Position numbers and translations under genes: made by a program
The notes under the pieces: generated by a model
Databases searched by the model: none
The model's input: the letters and a program-made list of their open reading frames with translations, nothing else
Told to the model about the DNA's origin: nothing
From: Dryas octopetala
Lineage: Eukaryota > Streptophyta > Magnoliopsida > Rosales > Rosaceae
Assembly: GCA_963921425.1 (NCBI GenBank)
Contig: OY992838.1
Location: 8,246,001-8,310,000, forward strand
Length of the DNA stretch: 64,000 nt
Reading direction: 5' to 3'
In this document: one piece after another, positions 1 to 12,339 of the stretch
Layout of the letters: each line of letters begins with the position of its first letter
Position numbering within the stretch: position 1 is the first letter of the stretch

Positions 1-2769
1 AGATTAGACGGAAAGCCAAGCCAGTCATAAACAAATGAAAACAAAAGACGGTTCAAGCTTGAGATTTAAGATTACAAATGAAGAACAATAAAATACAAGT
101 CTGCAAAAATCTGTAGAATGTCAGATGGGGCAACTCAGATAACAACTAAAAGTAGCAGATAATGTGGGTTTCCATTTCTTGTTTTCTACTTTACCTTTTT
201 GGGTCCCCAGAAAAATAAAAAAGGAACAGCATGTGCTTCTGGATATCAAGTTGTGAACATCAAGAAGCAAACCTCAAAATCCCACTTTTCTCAGCTTTTT
301 CTTTTTATTCAAATGAGAAAATCAAATCGTTTACTCTCATATTTATTTAGGAATTTTGAAATCCAGCTGCCCTTATTCCCGCCCATTATGGCCATTGATT
401 ATCGTAGAGCACCCAGCAGTTTTTATTTTTTTAAATTATTTTTAATGGCCATTAATTTTTATTTTTCAATATTCTATGTTGCAGAGAAGCTGGGTCCTAT
501 TATTTTTGTCTGCTCAGCTTTTTTAGTGTTCTGTTCGTTCTTTATTGTTTGTCTTGGCCCGGGCATAGGGAAGGAATCTTATGTAGGCGCGCGCTCGTGC
601 TTACCGTGGACCTTCTCTTCTGGGTGTTTGTATGCGTTTTTCTCAACATCTGGGTTGATTTCGTGATCCCACGGTGGAGAAAGCTTTGGGCATTTTCTGA
701 TTTTAAACCTTTTTAGTCAAATCTGGGATGTTTTTCTTAAATTATGGAAGAGAGAGAGATATTAGTAAAAGAATTTTAAATGATGTTATTTTCAATTTTT
801 CATACCCTATAAATAGGAGTGTTAATGGGAATTCCAAGTAAGTAGTATGAGTGTGGATCGGTTTGTCTATTTTATACTTCTTATTTAATATTATTTTCAA
901 AAGACCAACATTTGTTTTTCAATTTGTTTTTTGTTTGTATAGTTGGCTCATATTTAAAACTAAAAAGCTTTGCATTGTTTTAATAAAAAAAGAAAAGTTT
1001 TGCATTATTTTCACGTCAATGATAGTTTATGTCTCTATATTTTCATGAAATTTGTAATTGACCATATTCTTTTAGTTTTGGCCCTTTCAATAATGTACTT
1101 CCAACAATATATTAATTAAGTTCAAATCATTAACTTTATTTAAATTATTGACGAAAAATTTGACATGCTTCACACGTTAGTGGTATTTTAGACATCTTAC
1201 TCTACTTATATGCATATGTAAGCCTATACTCGCCACCAAACAAAATAAATTTGGAAAAATAACTAGTTACACCAAAATGAATGTGTCCAATGATGAAGAG
1301 GGCTTAAATAGACATTTAGGCATTTTAAGATGTTTGAAATGTCACTCATGTGTGAAGCATGTGATTCCACGTTGGATTTTCCGTCAACAATTTAAACGAG
1401 ATTAACAATTTGAACATAATTGTTAGCATATTGAAAATACATGACTAAAACTACCAAAATTAAAAGAACCGACTAAAGTGAAAATTTTGTGAAAGTATAA
1501 GAACCGAAAATATCATTTAACTTTATTTTCAAAATATTAAATATGACATCATAACATTTTCAAGGAAAATTTTACAATGTGAATAGTGTATGATGTAGAC
1601 AATTTTTTACTTTTAAATTATACGTTTTTCACTATTAAATATATATTTATATGACATATGATGTCCACAATATAAATGTTCTTTGTTTGTTTAACATTAC
1701 CATGTAGATTGTATGTTTTAAAAATCAAAAACAAAAAAAGAGACTTTACCCAAAAATCAAAAGTGTTTAGGCTTTAGAAAGTCTAAAAACTAAAAAGAAA
1801 AGCAATAGAATAAGGTAAAGAGATATTGTCAAAAAACATATTCTCTTTCTTAATAGTTTGGAAACATAACCATATTATATTATTAAACTATCAATTAATG
1901 AAAAGAGATTAATCATCTATCAAAATTCAAATAAAAAAATGTCTCATTTAATTTAGGCTTCATTAGATTTAAGGGTTGGCCTACAACTAGCCCAAAAATA
2001 TTGAGTTGCATGCCAAAATTGTCATCGCTGTATCTACCTTTGCGGGAGATGCATCTATCATTTTGTCCTTTGCGGGAGAAGCATATGCCTCTACTGGAGA
2101 TGCATCTACCATTTTGTCATTTGCATCAACTTATTAGAATAAAGTATTTTTCATCAAATTTATTAGTAGTTTGGTAGTAGTATCTAATTTAGTATATATC
2201 ATAAGAAATACCTCAAGTAAAAAAAGTATTTTATTTAATTTGCGATGACTTTTTCATTGCTTATTTCCAGTGCTGTGTTTCATGACTTATAGTTATAGCA
2301 AACAATTTCAAATGTCAATTATCATTGTTTTTTTATTTCTTTGCTACCAATAAGCCCAAAGACTCAAATAGAATGGAATGTTCCAACTCTAACTTCATGT
2401 ATATGGATAAATATTCATTACATTACACTAGAACTTTTTTTATCAGCAACTCTGTGATGTTGTACAGTAAGTAGGGGACCACCTGATTTCTAAGTGGACC
2501 CTATACAATAGTAATATTCTTGTATTAATGTGAGCCTCAAACTTGTATAATTGGACATATTTTCCTTCAGACTTTAGTCCATGTAGAATAAAGTAGGTAG
2601 ACGTAGAAGTAGAAGTAGAAGCATGGATCAAAGAAGGTAAAGAGTTAGGTGACGAATTCAATGCCTAATCATATATCGCAACTCCCTACTGTATCTCAAA
2701 AGAAAAAATAATAATATTAAGAGAGCTATAACTATAGTTCACTAATTTGAAGGAAATCCACGACCCATT
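1..2769. other. AT-rich spacer without a recognised gene
   Basis: No reading frame here resembles a known protein. The longest, on the plus strand at 199-666, is rich in F, L and S and looks like chance translation of AT-rich DNA. The stretch has poly-A/T tracts and short direct repeats. One example is at about 2035-2120, where phrases containing GCGGGAGA, GCATCTA and CATTTTGTC recur two or three times. Confidence 0.6.
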
Positions 2770-3320
2770 TTTTCGAGAAATTATTTTGTGTAACTGATAT
2801 ATTGTCACGTGGTATAACCAATCTATGTATTCGAAAAATTATTTTATGTGATCGTAGTACCACATAACATGATAATGTAATGTTACCAATCCATTTAGAT
2901 TAGCGAAAATGTTAGCAAAATGACTATAAATATACCCCTATTTTCAGTTGAGGATCCCGTTTTCACTTTGCTTCAATTAAGGACTATTATTTTTCAAGTG
3001 TTTCAATCAAGGATATTCCGTCAACTCCGTCAAAAATTCTGTTAAAATTGATCACATGAGAGTCCCATGACCAATTCATAAGGACGAAAAAGTAATTTCT
3101 CCTAAAAAATATTTAAAAATAAAACTAATGAATTAAAAAAAAAAAAACAAAATCTCCCACCACCGCCGCTCCCTGCAACATGCCGACCTGGCCCTCCCCC
3201 TTCCCCTACCTAGCTTCGCCCCTCCCCCTCACCACCTAGTTCGACCCTCCCTCTTCCCCCTCCCAGCCCTGCCCCTGCCCCACCACCTAGCTTGGCCTCG
3301 TCCAGATCGAAGAGAGAGAA

Positions 3321-3358
<38 letters not shown>

Positions 3359-4375
3359 AGAGAAAGTAAGTAAGAGATGAGGCGACAGAGGGATAGGGCG
3401 GGGTCGGGGCTGGGTGCGACGGGGCTAGAGCTGGGTGGGGGGCACGACGAGGATGGGTTTGGGAAGGAAAGAGAGAGAGAGAGGGTCGGGCTAGGTGGTG
3501 GAGGGAGGGGCGAGGCTGGGTGGGGGAAGGGGGAGGGCCGGGTCAAGATGGTGCAAGGGTTGGGTGCGAGAAAGAGAGGAGAGGCAGAGAGAGATCGATG
3601 ATAGAGAAATAGAGGAAATGCAGAGAGAGATGAGAGAGATGAGAGAGAAAGAGAGGTTGAGAGAGAATGTGAGTTTGAGAGAGAGGAAATGGGCGGGGCT
3701 GGGCTGATGGGGAAGAGGGATGGCCAGTGTAGGGGGAGTCTTCGGTGGAGGGGCAGTCACCGGTGATGGTAGGGGAGTCGACTGTGGTGGCTGGGGAGTG
3801 AAGGTGGGTCGGCGGTGGCTGGGGGTGAGGTTGGTGTGGCTGGGTTTTAATTCCTAGCTTTTTTATATTTTATAATTATTTTTTAAATGCACAAAAAATA
3901 CATAAAATGCCCCTGCAAACTGGTCACATGCGAGTCACGTGACAAGTTTTTAACATAAAATTTGACGGAGTTGATCCTTGATTGAAATTCTTGAAAAATA
4001 ATAGTCCTTGATTGAAACAAAGTGAAAACATGATCCTCAACTGAAAATAGGGGTATAGTTATAGTCATTTTACTAATATTTTCCCTTTAGATTATAATAA
4101 TATATACGATTTTAAGGGTATATTTTAGGGTTTAGGATTTTATAAATTAATAATTATACACGTATTATAATTTAAGTGAATTGGTAACACTGCGCCATTA
4201 TGCTACGTAGTGTTACGGTTACGCACAATAATTTCTCTGTAATATAGGTTGAAATTATTAATATTATACCCTACAAATATAAACATGACGTCCAATAATA
4301 CCCTTACACATTAGATTAGTTACACCATATGACGGTATATCGGTTATATCTAATAATTTTTTTTTTCCCTAACAT
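2770..4375. repeat. MITE-family sequences, left copy interrupted by a larger element
   Basis: The segment from about 2773 (GAGAAATTATTTTGTGTAAC) reappears as an inverted end at about 4210-4240 (GGTTACGCACAATAATTTCT). Together they look like the two terminal inverted repeats of one miniature element split by the insertion at 2903-4085. A second, reversed stretch at about 4250-4370 contains TAATATTATACCCT and CGGTATATCGGTTA. It aligns by eye with the reverse complement of the copies at 20499-20675 and 28280-29672. Ends are approximate and I could not fix a target-site duplication for this family. Confidence 0.5.
2903..4085. mobile_element. Non-autonomous Mutator-like (MULE) inverted-repeat element with 9-bp TSD
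   Basis: The 1183-bp element has long terminal inverted repeats. The left end begins GCGAAAATGTTAGCAAAATG and the reverse complement of the right end begins GGGAAAATATTAGTAAAATG; similarity continues for roughly 150 bp. The 9-bp direct repeat TTTAGATTA sits exactly outside both ends (2894-2902 and 4086-4094), as expected for Mutator-type transposition. The interior (about 3140-3850) is GC-rich, very purine-biased and includes a (GA)n run near 3320-3352, unlike the AT-rich flanks. The open frames inside are low-complexity and I do not regard them as genes. No transposase is visible. Confidence 0.8.
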
Positions 4376-5600
4376 ATGATACATGACATTGATAATATCT
4401 TCTTATGAAAAATGAACTTGGATATAAAAAAAAAAAAATTAAAAAACTCTCACTTTTTTTTTTTTGGTTACAAAGCATACAAACTAACAATGACATTCAC
4501 TAAAACAACCAAAACTCATAACATCTATTTTGCACTGATCAATTTTAACAACAAGAAATTAAGAAGTCCACCTGCGTACGCTCGGTCACAAGATCATAAC
4601 CCAACTTAGCTAATAAATCATCAGTAGAATTTACAATTTAGCTTCACGAAAAATATGCTAAAATGCACTAGACTACAATAGCTTGTTACAAACAAAAATT
4701 GTCAAGTTAGTTGGGATTAAAAAAAATTTGGGATTTTTTTTTTTTTTGTGTTTGTAGCATCATTTCTAATAGGATGTTCCACACTAGCATGTGCATGTGG
4801 ATATGAAACAATATGTATAATTGCATGTGGTTTTAGAGCATCACAGGCTATGTGATGAAATAAATTAAGTCAAAAAAGCATGATACATATGGCTGGTTCT
4901 GAAGACTTGAGGACCACGTTCCATGCTCTGAAAAATGAAGCTCTGGTTGATATCATTTGCTCAGGTATTTCATATTATTCTAATCTCAAATTCTCAATCA
5001 CCATGTTAGTAGGTTGCACAAGTCGGGCATGCTTGTAAGGTCCATGAGTATGAGGCCAGGAGCCTTACAGGTATGAGAATAAGATGGGGATTGAACCTTC
5101 AATTTAATCCACATATATCCATACATATTCACATACCAAGCCTAAATGTATCCACAAATTCATCTAATTCAAATTCCAAAAAAATGACCCACAAATATAA
5201 AATATATTCTTATATATATATATATTCAATAAAATATCCATTCATCAACAGTAGCAGAAAGTTAGAACATCCAATGAGAACTCATGCATGTTTTGGGCTT
5301 TGTTGGTTTTCTTTCTTACTACTTGTTTTACTTTATAAACAATGAAAGATGCAATATCGCAAAGCTCAAGTTTTCAAAATTCAAATCATAAGTGGCAAGA
5401 AAAAAAGGGTGAATGTGATTCCAGCCCATCTCATATGTTCTCTTGTCATTTTGCCACCAACTCATTCAAGAATCTAGATCTCACTTTCTCCATTGAGAAG
5501 CCAGATATTGCAAGCAACCTCATACCAAAATTTTCATCCTTGTCCTACAAGGCTACAACCAATCAGTAGAGGCATACAAAAGTTGCGTCCTGTTGCAAAG
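4376..5600. other. Spacer and probable 3' flank of the F-box gene
   Basis: AT-rich sequence with a TATATA run near 5212-5225. I see no protein-like frame with clear splice signals. The segment nearest 5600 is likely the 3' untranslated region or downstream flank of the minus-strand F-box gene. Confidence 0.5.
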
Positions 5601-5639
5601 AGGAAGAAATATACAGATAGTAATTACAGACAAAGAAAA

Positions 5640-7746
5640 TTATATGATGATTAACTCAGCTGCTGGCGGTAGTTCTGTTACAAGCTGCAAAGCACGCTTT
5701 CTCATTGCCCCAAATTTTTCCTCGGTTGTTACAAACTCGGCCAATATATTGGAGTCTTCACTGATAACCCTTTCAAGAACAATGACAACCTTTTCAAGCC
5801 CAACAGCATTCTCAATCAAGTACATGGCAAGCTCGGTTTCAATGATAGACCCAACAAACCCAGAAAATTTCACCACCTTAAGGCACTGATGAGGACATTT
5901 ATTAACCTTCCTCATATTTCTCGAATGTTTCCCTAGCACGGATCTCCATCTTAACTGCACAAGGACATACCACAAATATATCAATCTTCCTCACAGACAA
6001 GTTAATTCAACATATAGAAGTTTGTCCAGAACTGAAAGCACACAATATGACGAAAAGAAGTGAAGAGGGTGAAATTAATAAGTGATTGGGAATGGACAAG
6101 GAGAGGGTATTATGAAAACCTTAAACAAAGGTTGTTTTTACTTAAATGAAATAACCAAGTTTATAATGAAACAATTTGAATTGAACTGGACACACTACAA
6201 CCAATTTGTTGTCACCAGAAACGATCAACAACAAATTGGCGTATTTACTGACCTAACTTAATCAGAAAATAACAGAAACTCAGAAAGAGCAAATCTTCAG
6301 ACTAACCTGCCTATGTTCTGTTTTATATTTTTCTCATTTTACATAGATAATACTTCAGGAAACCATGAAATCAAATCAAGTCCAAATGATGCTCATCAAA
6401 TCAGCAGATATGGGGAACCGGGAATGCTTGAAAATAAAACCATTTAAACATGGAAATGCCTAAAATTAAGTTATAGTAGCTGTATGACAGTAGCAAACAT
6501 GTCTTTCTCACTAATGTCCATTGTCAATATTGGCAATGATGAAAAATATTGAAGATTAATTTACCTTCAATGTAAATCCATGCAAGGAAGGAGATCGCTC
6601 AATCAAGGAAGTCAAATCAAGGAGGCTTAGCTTATCATTTGCGATAACACTCAATGATAATTCCTTCAGACTAGTTAATTCTGGAAATTCTGGAAGCTCA
6701 ACCATGTTCTGAAAGACGAAAGTTAATGTTAAAAACTTGAAAATCATTTAATAAAAATAAGGCAATGCATATGTGTGTATATATAAAATAAGTACTGAAT
6801 TATTTTATATACTGACCCAAGTCAGATTCATGTGCAGGTGGAGAGTCTCAAGCTGAGGAAAATACGTTGAAATTGGTTGAAAAGCTTTGGTTATACAATC
6901 AGCTTTTTCGGCAAGAGATACATTAACAAGGGAGGGTGCGTGCTCCAAAAGAATACCTCCTTCATAATTACGTATTCCACCATAGATAAATGACACGAGA
7001 TTAGGAGCAGAAATCTCAACTCTGGATAAGTTCAGGCAATCACTTATCTGTAGGAACTTCAACCGGAGTGACGAACCAGCAGCTTTCAAATTTACTAACC
7101 TTGCTGAGCCAGAAACACAGAGGTGTTCAAGAAATTGGAAGTTGGATAGAAAGTGCTCAACTTGTTCACTGGTTATATTTACAAATGTCAAAGTGAGGTG
7201 TGTAAGGGACTTAATGCTGGAAACAAAAAAAGGGCTTTTAAATGGCTTGTCCGAAAAGATAAAAGAGTCAGGAGTACTTCCAAAACGTTTATTTCCTTTC
7301 AGGTCTATCTCAAGCCTCTGAACTCTCTTCCGCTTTGCAAATTCGATCCAATTGTCAATTTCAGAACTAGAACTGCAATCCAGTAAAGAAGAACGAATTC
7401 TGAATTCAACTAAGGTTGAACCCTGATGCAATTGCAAGCATTGATTCAGCTGCCAAGTGGTGTGTTGTATACTCTCCTTCCATGGTTTAGATAATGCATC
7501 TACATCATCAAAGTTGAGACATGTAACATGTGTCCACAAATATCTCCACCTCTTAGATACGACACAAGTTCTTGCTGCTTCTCTAGTACTCAATTGGGAA
7601 AGAATGGTGATTAGAATGTTGTCGGGCAGCTGACTAGTCCCATCCTCCTCCAATTCACTGTCTCCCTTATCACCCAAATTGATAATCCCAATTTTATGTC
7701 GTTTTTCATATGTCGATTCAGTCTGCTTAGCTGTTCTTATCGCCAT
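5640..7746 (-). CDS. F-box/FBD/LRR-repeat protein
   Basis: This is a substrate-recognition subunit of the plant-expanded F-box family, expected to bind SKP1 in an SCF ubiquitin ligase; its target cannot be inferred. Three coding exons join in frame: 7746-6817, 6708-6565 and 5954-5640 (minus strand), giving 462 residues. The F-box lies near residues 36-80 (QLPDNILITILSQL, then VVSKRWRYLW). Leucine-rich repeats fill the middle (LTHLTLTF, LKELSLSV). The last exon has the FBD signature (CLKVVKFSGF, ELAMYLIENA, LEKVVIVLE). The start at 7746 is the first ATG of the exon and precedes the F-box. A 5' UTR exon ending near 8368 with a GTAAGT donor implies a roughly 600-bp leader intron. No frame damage is seen. 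The family evolves fast, so no specific ortholog is assigned. Confidence 0.9.
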
Positions 7747-7759
7747 TAAACCTTCTTAT

Positions 7760-8368
7760 GACTTTGCTCTTTTTTTTAATTATTAGAAGGGTAAACAAAT
7801 AAGCTGCCCAAAGTGGAAAAAACTAATGAATACAAAAACCAAACACCAAATATTCAAAAAGAACCAATAAATATCTAAATAGGCAAGCGATATGCAATAA
7901 AACCCGGAAGATAAAAAGTAGGTTCTTGATGTAATTAAGCTAGAACCTCTCTGTGTGCTAGTGAGTTTAGCAGCTCAACATGGAAACAAATAAAAGAAAT
8001 TAAACAGCATTAAGAAGGGGGCAACATTAATCTTCTTGTTGGATTTCTCTATATAAAATCAAAGCAGCAAACACGTGATGTGCTATACAGCCTATACCCA
8101 ATAACCCAATTAAGCAGCTAATATATAAAGAAACGAACATGGACTACAAAACTACCAATCCAAACAATGTCCTAGTCTAATTCTTCTGTCCTGTACAGAA
8201 TCTAAAACAATCGATGTACCCATTAAACCAAAGCAGCAAAGTTAATTGAATACGAAAAAGCCCGCAAATTTAATCGAAAAGGGTAATGTAATTGCAAAAA
8301 ATCTAACATGCAACATGAAATAATCTACGTGAATCAATTGAACAAGGAGAGAAAGGAAGAAACTTACT
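7760..8368 (-). other. Probable 5' UTR intron of the F-box gene
   Basis: On the minus strand CAAGTAAGTTTC at about 8363-8370 is a strong splice donor. AG acceptors occur just upstream of the ATG at 7746. The interval has no protein-like frame. Transcription probably begins between about 8370 and 8450. Confidence 0.5.
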
Positions 8369-8449
8369 TGTTAGAGTGAATGCCGCGCTGAGCGAGCGAG
8401 AGGTTGGTGACGATATCGAAGCTCAGAGATATGAGAAATGAGAGTTGCA

Positions 8450-10350
8450 GAGATTCACACTTGATTTTAAGTGGGATTCTTTTTTGCTGCACTTTTTTCT
8501 TTTTTTGGTTCAACCGTTTCAAGTGGGATTCCTTTTTAGTACAAGATTACTTTTGCTTATATTCCAAGAGATTAGACCTTTATCACGATATTCTTTTTGG
8601 GGTTACGTACCTACTTACAAGTTTTGAGTGTGGATTAAATTAATACAATAATCTACAATATTTAAGTGTATTAGTCATCATGGTAAAAAAAAGAAAGTGT
8701 ATTAGTCATAATTGTGATTGTAGGCAGTCAAATAAATATACAAATTATGGAGCAATTCATAAAGACCTCGAGTTATTCGTAAACTGCCGATCAATCGTCA
8801 AGAAAAAAAGTTTCTATTTCGTACATAGTTTGTAGTATAACCTAAAAGGTTTGGCTCTAAGTTAGTACCCAAAACTAAAAAAACAAGTCATGTACTTTTT
8901 TGCTGAATTTTTTTTTTGGATTTCTTCATTTACTAATACTCTTTTTAGGTAATAATGAAATTTCACATGCGTTGATAAGAGAGCTTTTTTTTGGATGTTC
9001 AGGCTGTGCTTGACACATGCTAAGTTAAACAGGGTTGGTCTTTAATGAATCGTCCGTCCTATAGTTTTTTAGTGTAATCATAATACCATTACATAGTATT
9101 ATTAATTCATTTATGTATAACACATGTATATTTATTAATAATATATCTTATACATTAAAAGGGTATAAACTTATCGTCTGCTTATATTATAATACATGGA
9201 TTGAATTAGTACATAATATCACATTACATTACGGTATTTCGGGTACAAATAAAAATTTATCTTCTTCCTTCTTTCCGAACTGGACCCTCTCTAGTGGTTG
9301 GCGACCTCTTCAGATCACATTCCTTAACAAATTTGGGCTTGTTTTATCTTGAATTTAATCAGGCCATCATGTGTTGGCCCTGTTGAGATAGAAATAAAAC
9401 CAAAACCCAATTATAGCTGGGTCCTTGCGGTGGTCCACGTTCTATTGTTAGGGCCTAAGACCACTGGGTAGGAACCTGGGCATCATCCTAGCAAGATGCT
9501 TTTATACCATGGAAATGCTCCTCTGTACAAATGTACAAAGTGTTAACAAAATGTTACCTGATATGACTATTGATTTTGTATACAAGTTTATTATGAATAT
9601 TAAATTGGCAAAGATATATTACTATGGTTCAAGCTGCGCCAACAAAAACCTTCAAATATCCAGATCCACCATGCGTGTTCATAGATGTCTTCAAACATGA
9701 TATGTCCTCTTTGGATACCCTTTTGTAATTGTACCCAACTTGTATTTTTGCAGGAATTGCAATGTGTGGTTCACATCTCCAACACTTGTGTAGTTGTGTG
9801 GATCACTCCCTCAAACAGAGAGGCCTGTGTGAGACCCCAAGAGAAAGTTGCAAGTGAAGACATGTGTTTTTGTCAATATCCCATTTGTATGTTGGTCACA
9901 GATCCAGACCCAAAAAATGAAAAATGAAATATCTGGTTCACAGATTCATTGCTTGCATAGTGAGGCAGCCAAACCTGGCTTGTGTTTAAGAAACGAGCAG
10001 CCTAGTGCTGAGGCACTGAGCTCAATTGAGTTGACTCCGTATACGAAGATTAAGAGTTTAAGAATCAAACTTTTGTCATGAGTACGAAGTTAAAAGTGAT
10101 TTACCAATTCTAATTCTTACAAATTGACTGTAATTATTGAATTTCTTTAGTGATTGGTATGATTGAGTAGTCTAAGTTCACATATGTATAGAATTCAAAA
10201 TTATGTTTGCCCACATGAAACACATAATGGATACTAAGATCACATTAATTAGCTGCTACATTATGCAACAATTACATTGAATATTCTGTTGTTATGCTGT
10301 GTTGTTATAGTTATGGAACTCTTGAAAACAGATGGGTCTTAACCAGTCAA
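8450..10350. other. Intergenic region between the F-box gene and PsbS
   Basis: AT-rich spacer. About 9060-9240 (TAGTGTAATCA ... TTACGGTATTTCGGGTA) may be a diverged copy of the MITE family seen near 20.5 kb, but the match is weak. No gene is recognised. Confidence 0.4.
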
Positions 10351-10354
10351 AACA

Positions 10355-10430
10355 TTACACGTGTCTGTTTGTGTGCTATATACTGAGACATTATCTTCAA
10401 CATCACAAAGTACACAAGACGTGGAACTCT
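10355..10430 (+). promoter_or_regulatory. G-box-like elements upstream of PsbS
   Basis: A palindromic CACGTG core lies at 10358-10363, and a second ACGT-core motif (GACGTGG) lies at about 10418-10424, roughly 235 and 175 bp before the PsbS ATG. A TATATA stretch occurs at 10377-10382. G-boxes bind bZIP and bHLH factors such as HY5 and PIFs and are common in light-regulated photosynthesis promoters. Whether these sites are used is inference. Confidence 0.4.
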
Positions 10431-10593
10431 AATTGCCCATCAATTACTCACACACCATATCCACATCTCTCATGAATCTGATAGAACAGTCCTCTACTCT
10501 GACACACACCTCTTGCTCACTCCTTAAAAAAGCATTGTGAGCAAAGATAATAATCTTGTTCACAATCAATTAAAACCCAAGAGCGAAAAAACC

Positions 10594-12313
10594 ATGGCTC
10601 AAACAATGCTGCTCATGTCTAGTAGTGTGTCTACAAGCCATGTGGTGGATTTGAAGTCAGACCCTTTACTCCAAGTACAAGTTCAAAGACTTAGGCCCAA
10701 GCCATTCTCTCAGCTTGTGTTCAGACCACTCCCTTCATCATCATCCTCTTCTTTCACATCATCATCATCCCCTGCAATTTCAACTGTGGTTGCTCTCTTC
10801 AAGTCTAAAACCAAAGCCCCTACTAAGGTTAATTTTCATTTCTTTCTTTCTCTTTGTAACCAAAACACATGATTTACATGCATTTGTTTGATTTGGTTTC
10901 ATTTTGTGTTGTTACCAATTGAACAGGCCCCACCCCCCAAGCCAAAGAAAGAAGATGGTATCTTTGGCACCTCTGGAGGCATTGGCTTCACAAAGCAGAA
11001 TGAGCTCTTCGTGGGTCGGGTTGCCATGATTGGCTTTGCTGTAAGACAATCTTCTGCTTGCTCTCTTTATTCTTGTTCAGTATAATCTTACTCACTTATG
11101 CATGAACATACATAAATACATATACACATGTGTCTTTTTGATGCACCTTCCATTTATTAATTGCTTAAAACTTACTAGACTAGTCTAATTAGTTGTATTA
11201 TATAGAAGTTGATTGAGAAAGAAGTTGTGTCAATTAGTTCAATCTTTAAAATTTACCTTAGGTGATGTTAGGCTGCTTGTATTGTTTTCCTAAGAAAATG
11301 AACATTTTGGTCCCCCTTAGGGCCTTGCCATGACTAGCCAGCCAAAAGCTTGAGATAAGGTCCAAATAAAACCAAATTTGTTATCAAATCCCACTTTAAG
11401 TGGGTAGGCATATGCTTGATAAGTGAAAGAGAGGGATCAGATATACATTTAACTAGTATCATGCCCTTGATAAGTCGGTCCAGTTATAACATTATCTAAA
11501 ATAATGGATGGTACCCATGTGGAATGAGAAGTGAAGCATGAAATTTTTCAATTTTTTTTGTTTTGTTATGAGCCTTTTTGTGCAAACATTGCAGGCATCC
11601 TTGTTGGGAGAAGCAATTACAGGAAAAGGAATTCTTGCACAATTGAATCTGGAAACTGGAGTTCCCATTTATGAAGCTGAACCTCTTCTTCTCTTCTTCA
11701 TCCTTTTCACCCTACTTGGAGCCATAGGAGCTCTTGGTGATCGTGGTAGCTTCGTCGATGACCCTCCCACCGGAATTGAAAGGGCAGTGATCCCTCCAGG
11801 CAAAGGATTTAGGTCAGCCTTAGGTCTCAGGGAAGGAGGTAACTATCTAATTTACACTTATTTTGTAATATTCTCTATCTCTTGCAATGTATTATATTAT
11901 ATTATATTGTCAAACTGTCAATTTGAATCATATGTTTAAGCAGAACCCATTTGATCAATGATTCAGATTGAGAGTCCGAGAAAATTTCCTACAAAATAAT
12001 TGGTATCCTCATTTGTGCTATTTGACATGACATGGATAATTCTAATGAGATTTTGGTGTCTTGCATAGGTCCTCTCTTTGGATTCACAAAGGCAAATGAG
12101 CTATTTGTAGGAAGATTGGCTCAGTTGGGATTTGCATTCTCTCTAATTGGAGAAATCATCACAGGGAAGGGAGCTCTAGCCCAGTTAAACATTGAGACTG
12201 GAGTCCCCATCAATGAAATTGAACCCCTTGTGTTGCTCAATGTTGTCTTCTTCTTCATTGCTGCATTGAATCCTGGGACTGGTAAATTTGTCACAGATGA
12301 AGAAGAAGAATAG
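10594..12313 (+). CDS. PSBS: Photosystem II 22 kDa protein PsbS, chloroplast precursor
   Basis: PsbS is the thylakoid pH sensor that triggers energy-dependent non-photochemical quenching (qE). Four exons, 10594-10827, 10927-11040, 11595-11838 and 12069-12313, join in frame to about 278 residues, close to the usual 265-275. Residues 1 to about 65 are a serine-rich transit peptide. The protein then shows the internal duplication typical of PsbS: GFTKQNELFVGR and GFTKANELFVGR, then GEAITGKGILAQLN and GEIITGKGALAQLN, then ETGVPIYEAEP and ETGVPINEIEP. The pH-sensing lumenal glutamates known from Arabidopsis (E122, E226) lie in these paired acidic loops. The start has good context (AACCATGGCT); an in-frame TTG farther upstream is not a plausible start. 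The acidic end DEEEE is normal. The copy looks fully functional. Confidence 0.97.
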
Positions 12314-12339
12314 AACAAGCTTGTAATTGTGCTCACAAG

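Noticed and set aside
199..666. A 155-codon plus-strand frame at the left edge
   Set aside because: Starts at a non-ATG codon or poor context, with hydrophobic AT-driven composition and no recognisable domain.
3229..3760. Ser/Pro-rich and Arg/Glu/Gly-rich frames on both strands
   Set aside because: They are translations of purine-rich simple sequence inside the MULE-like element.
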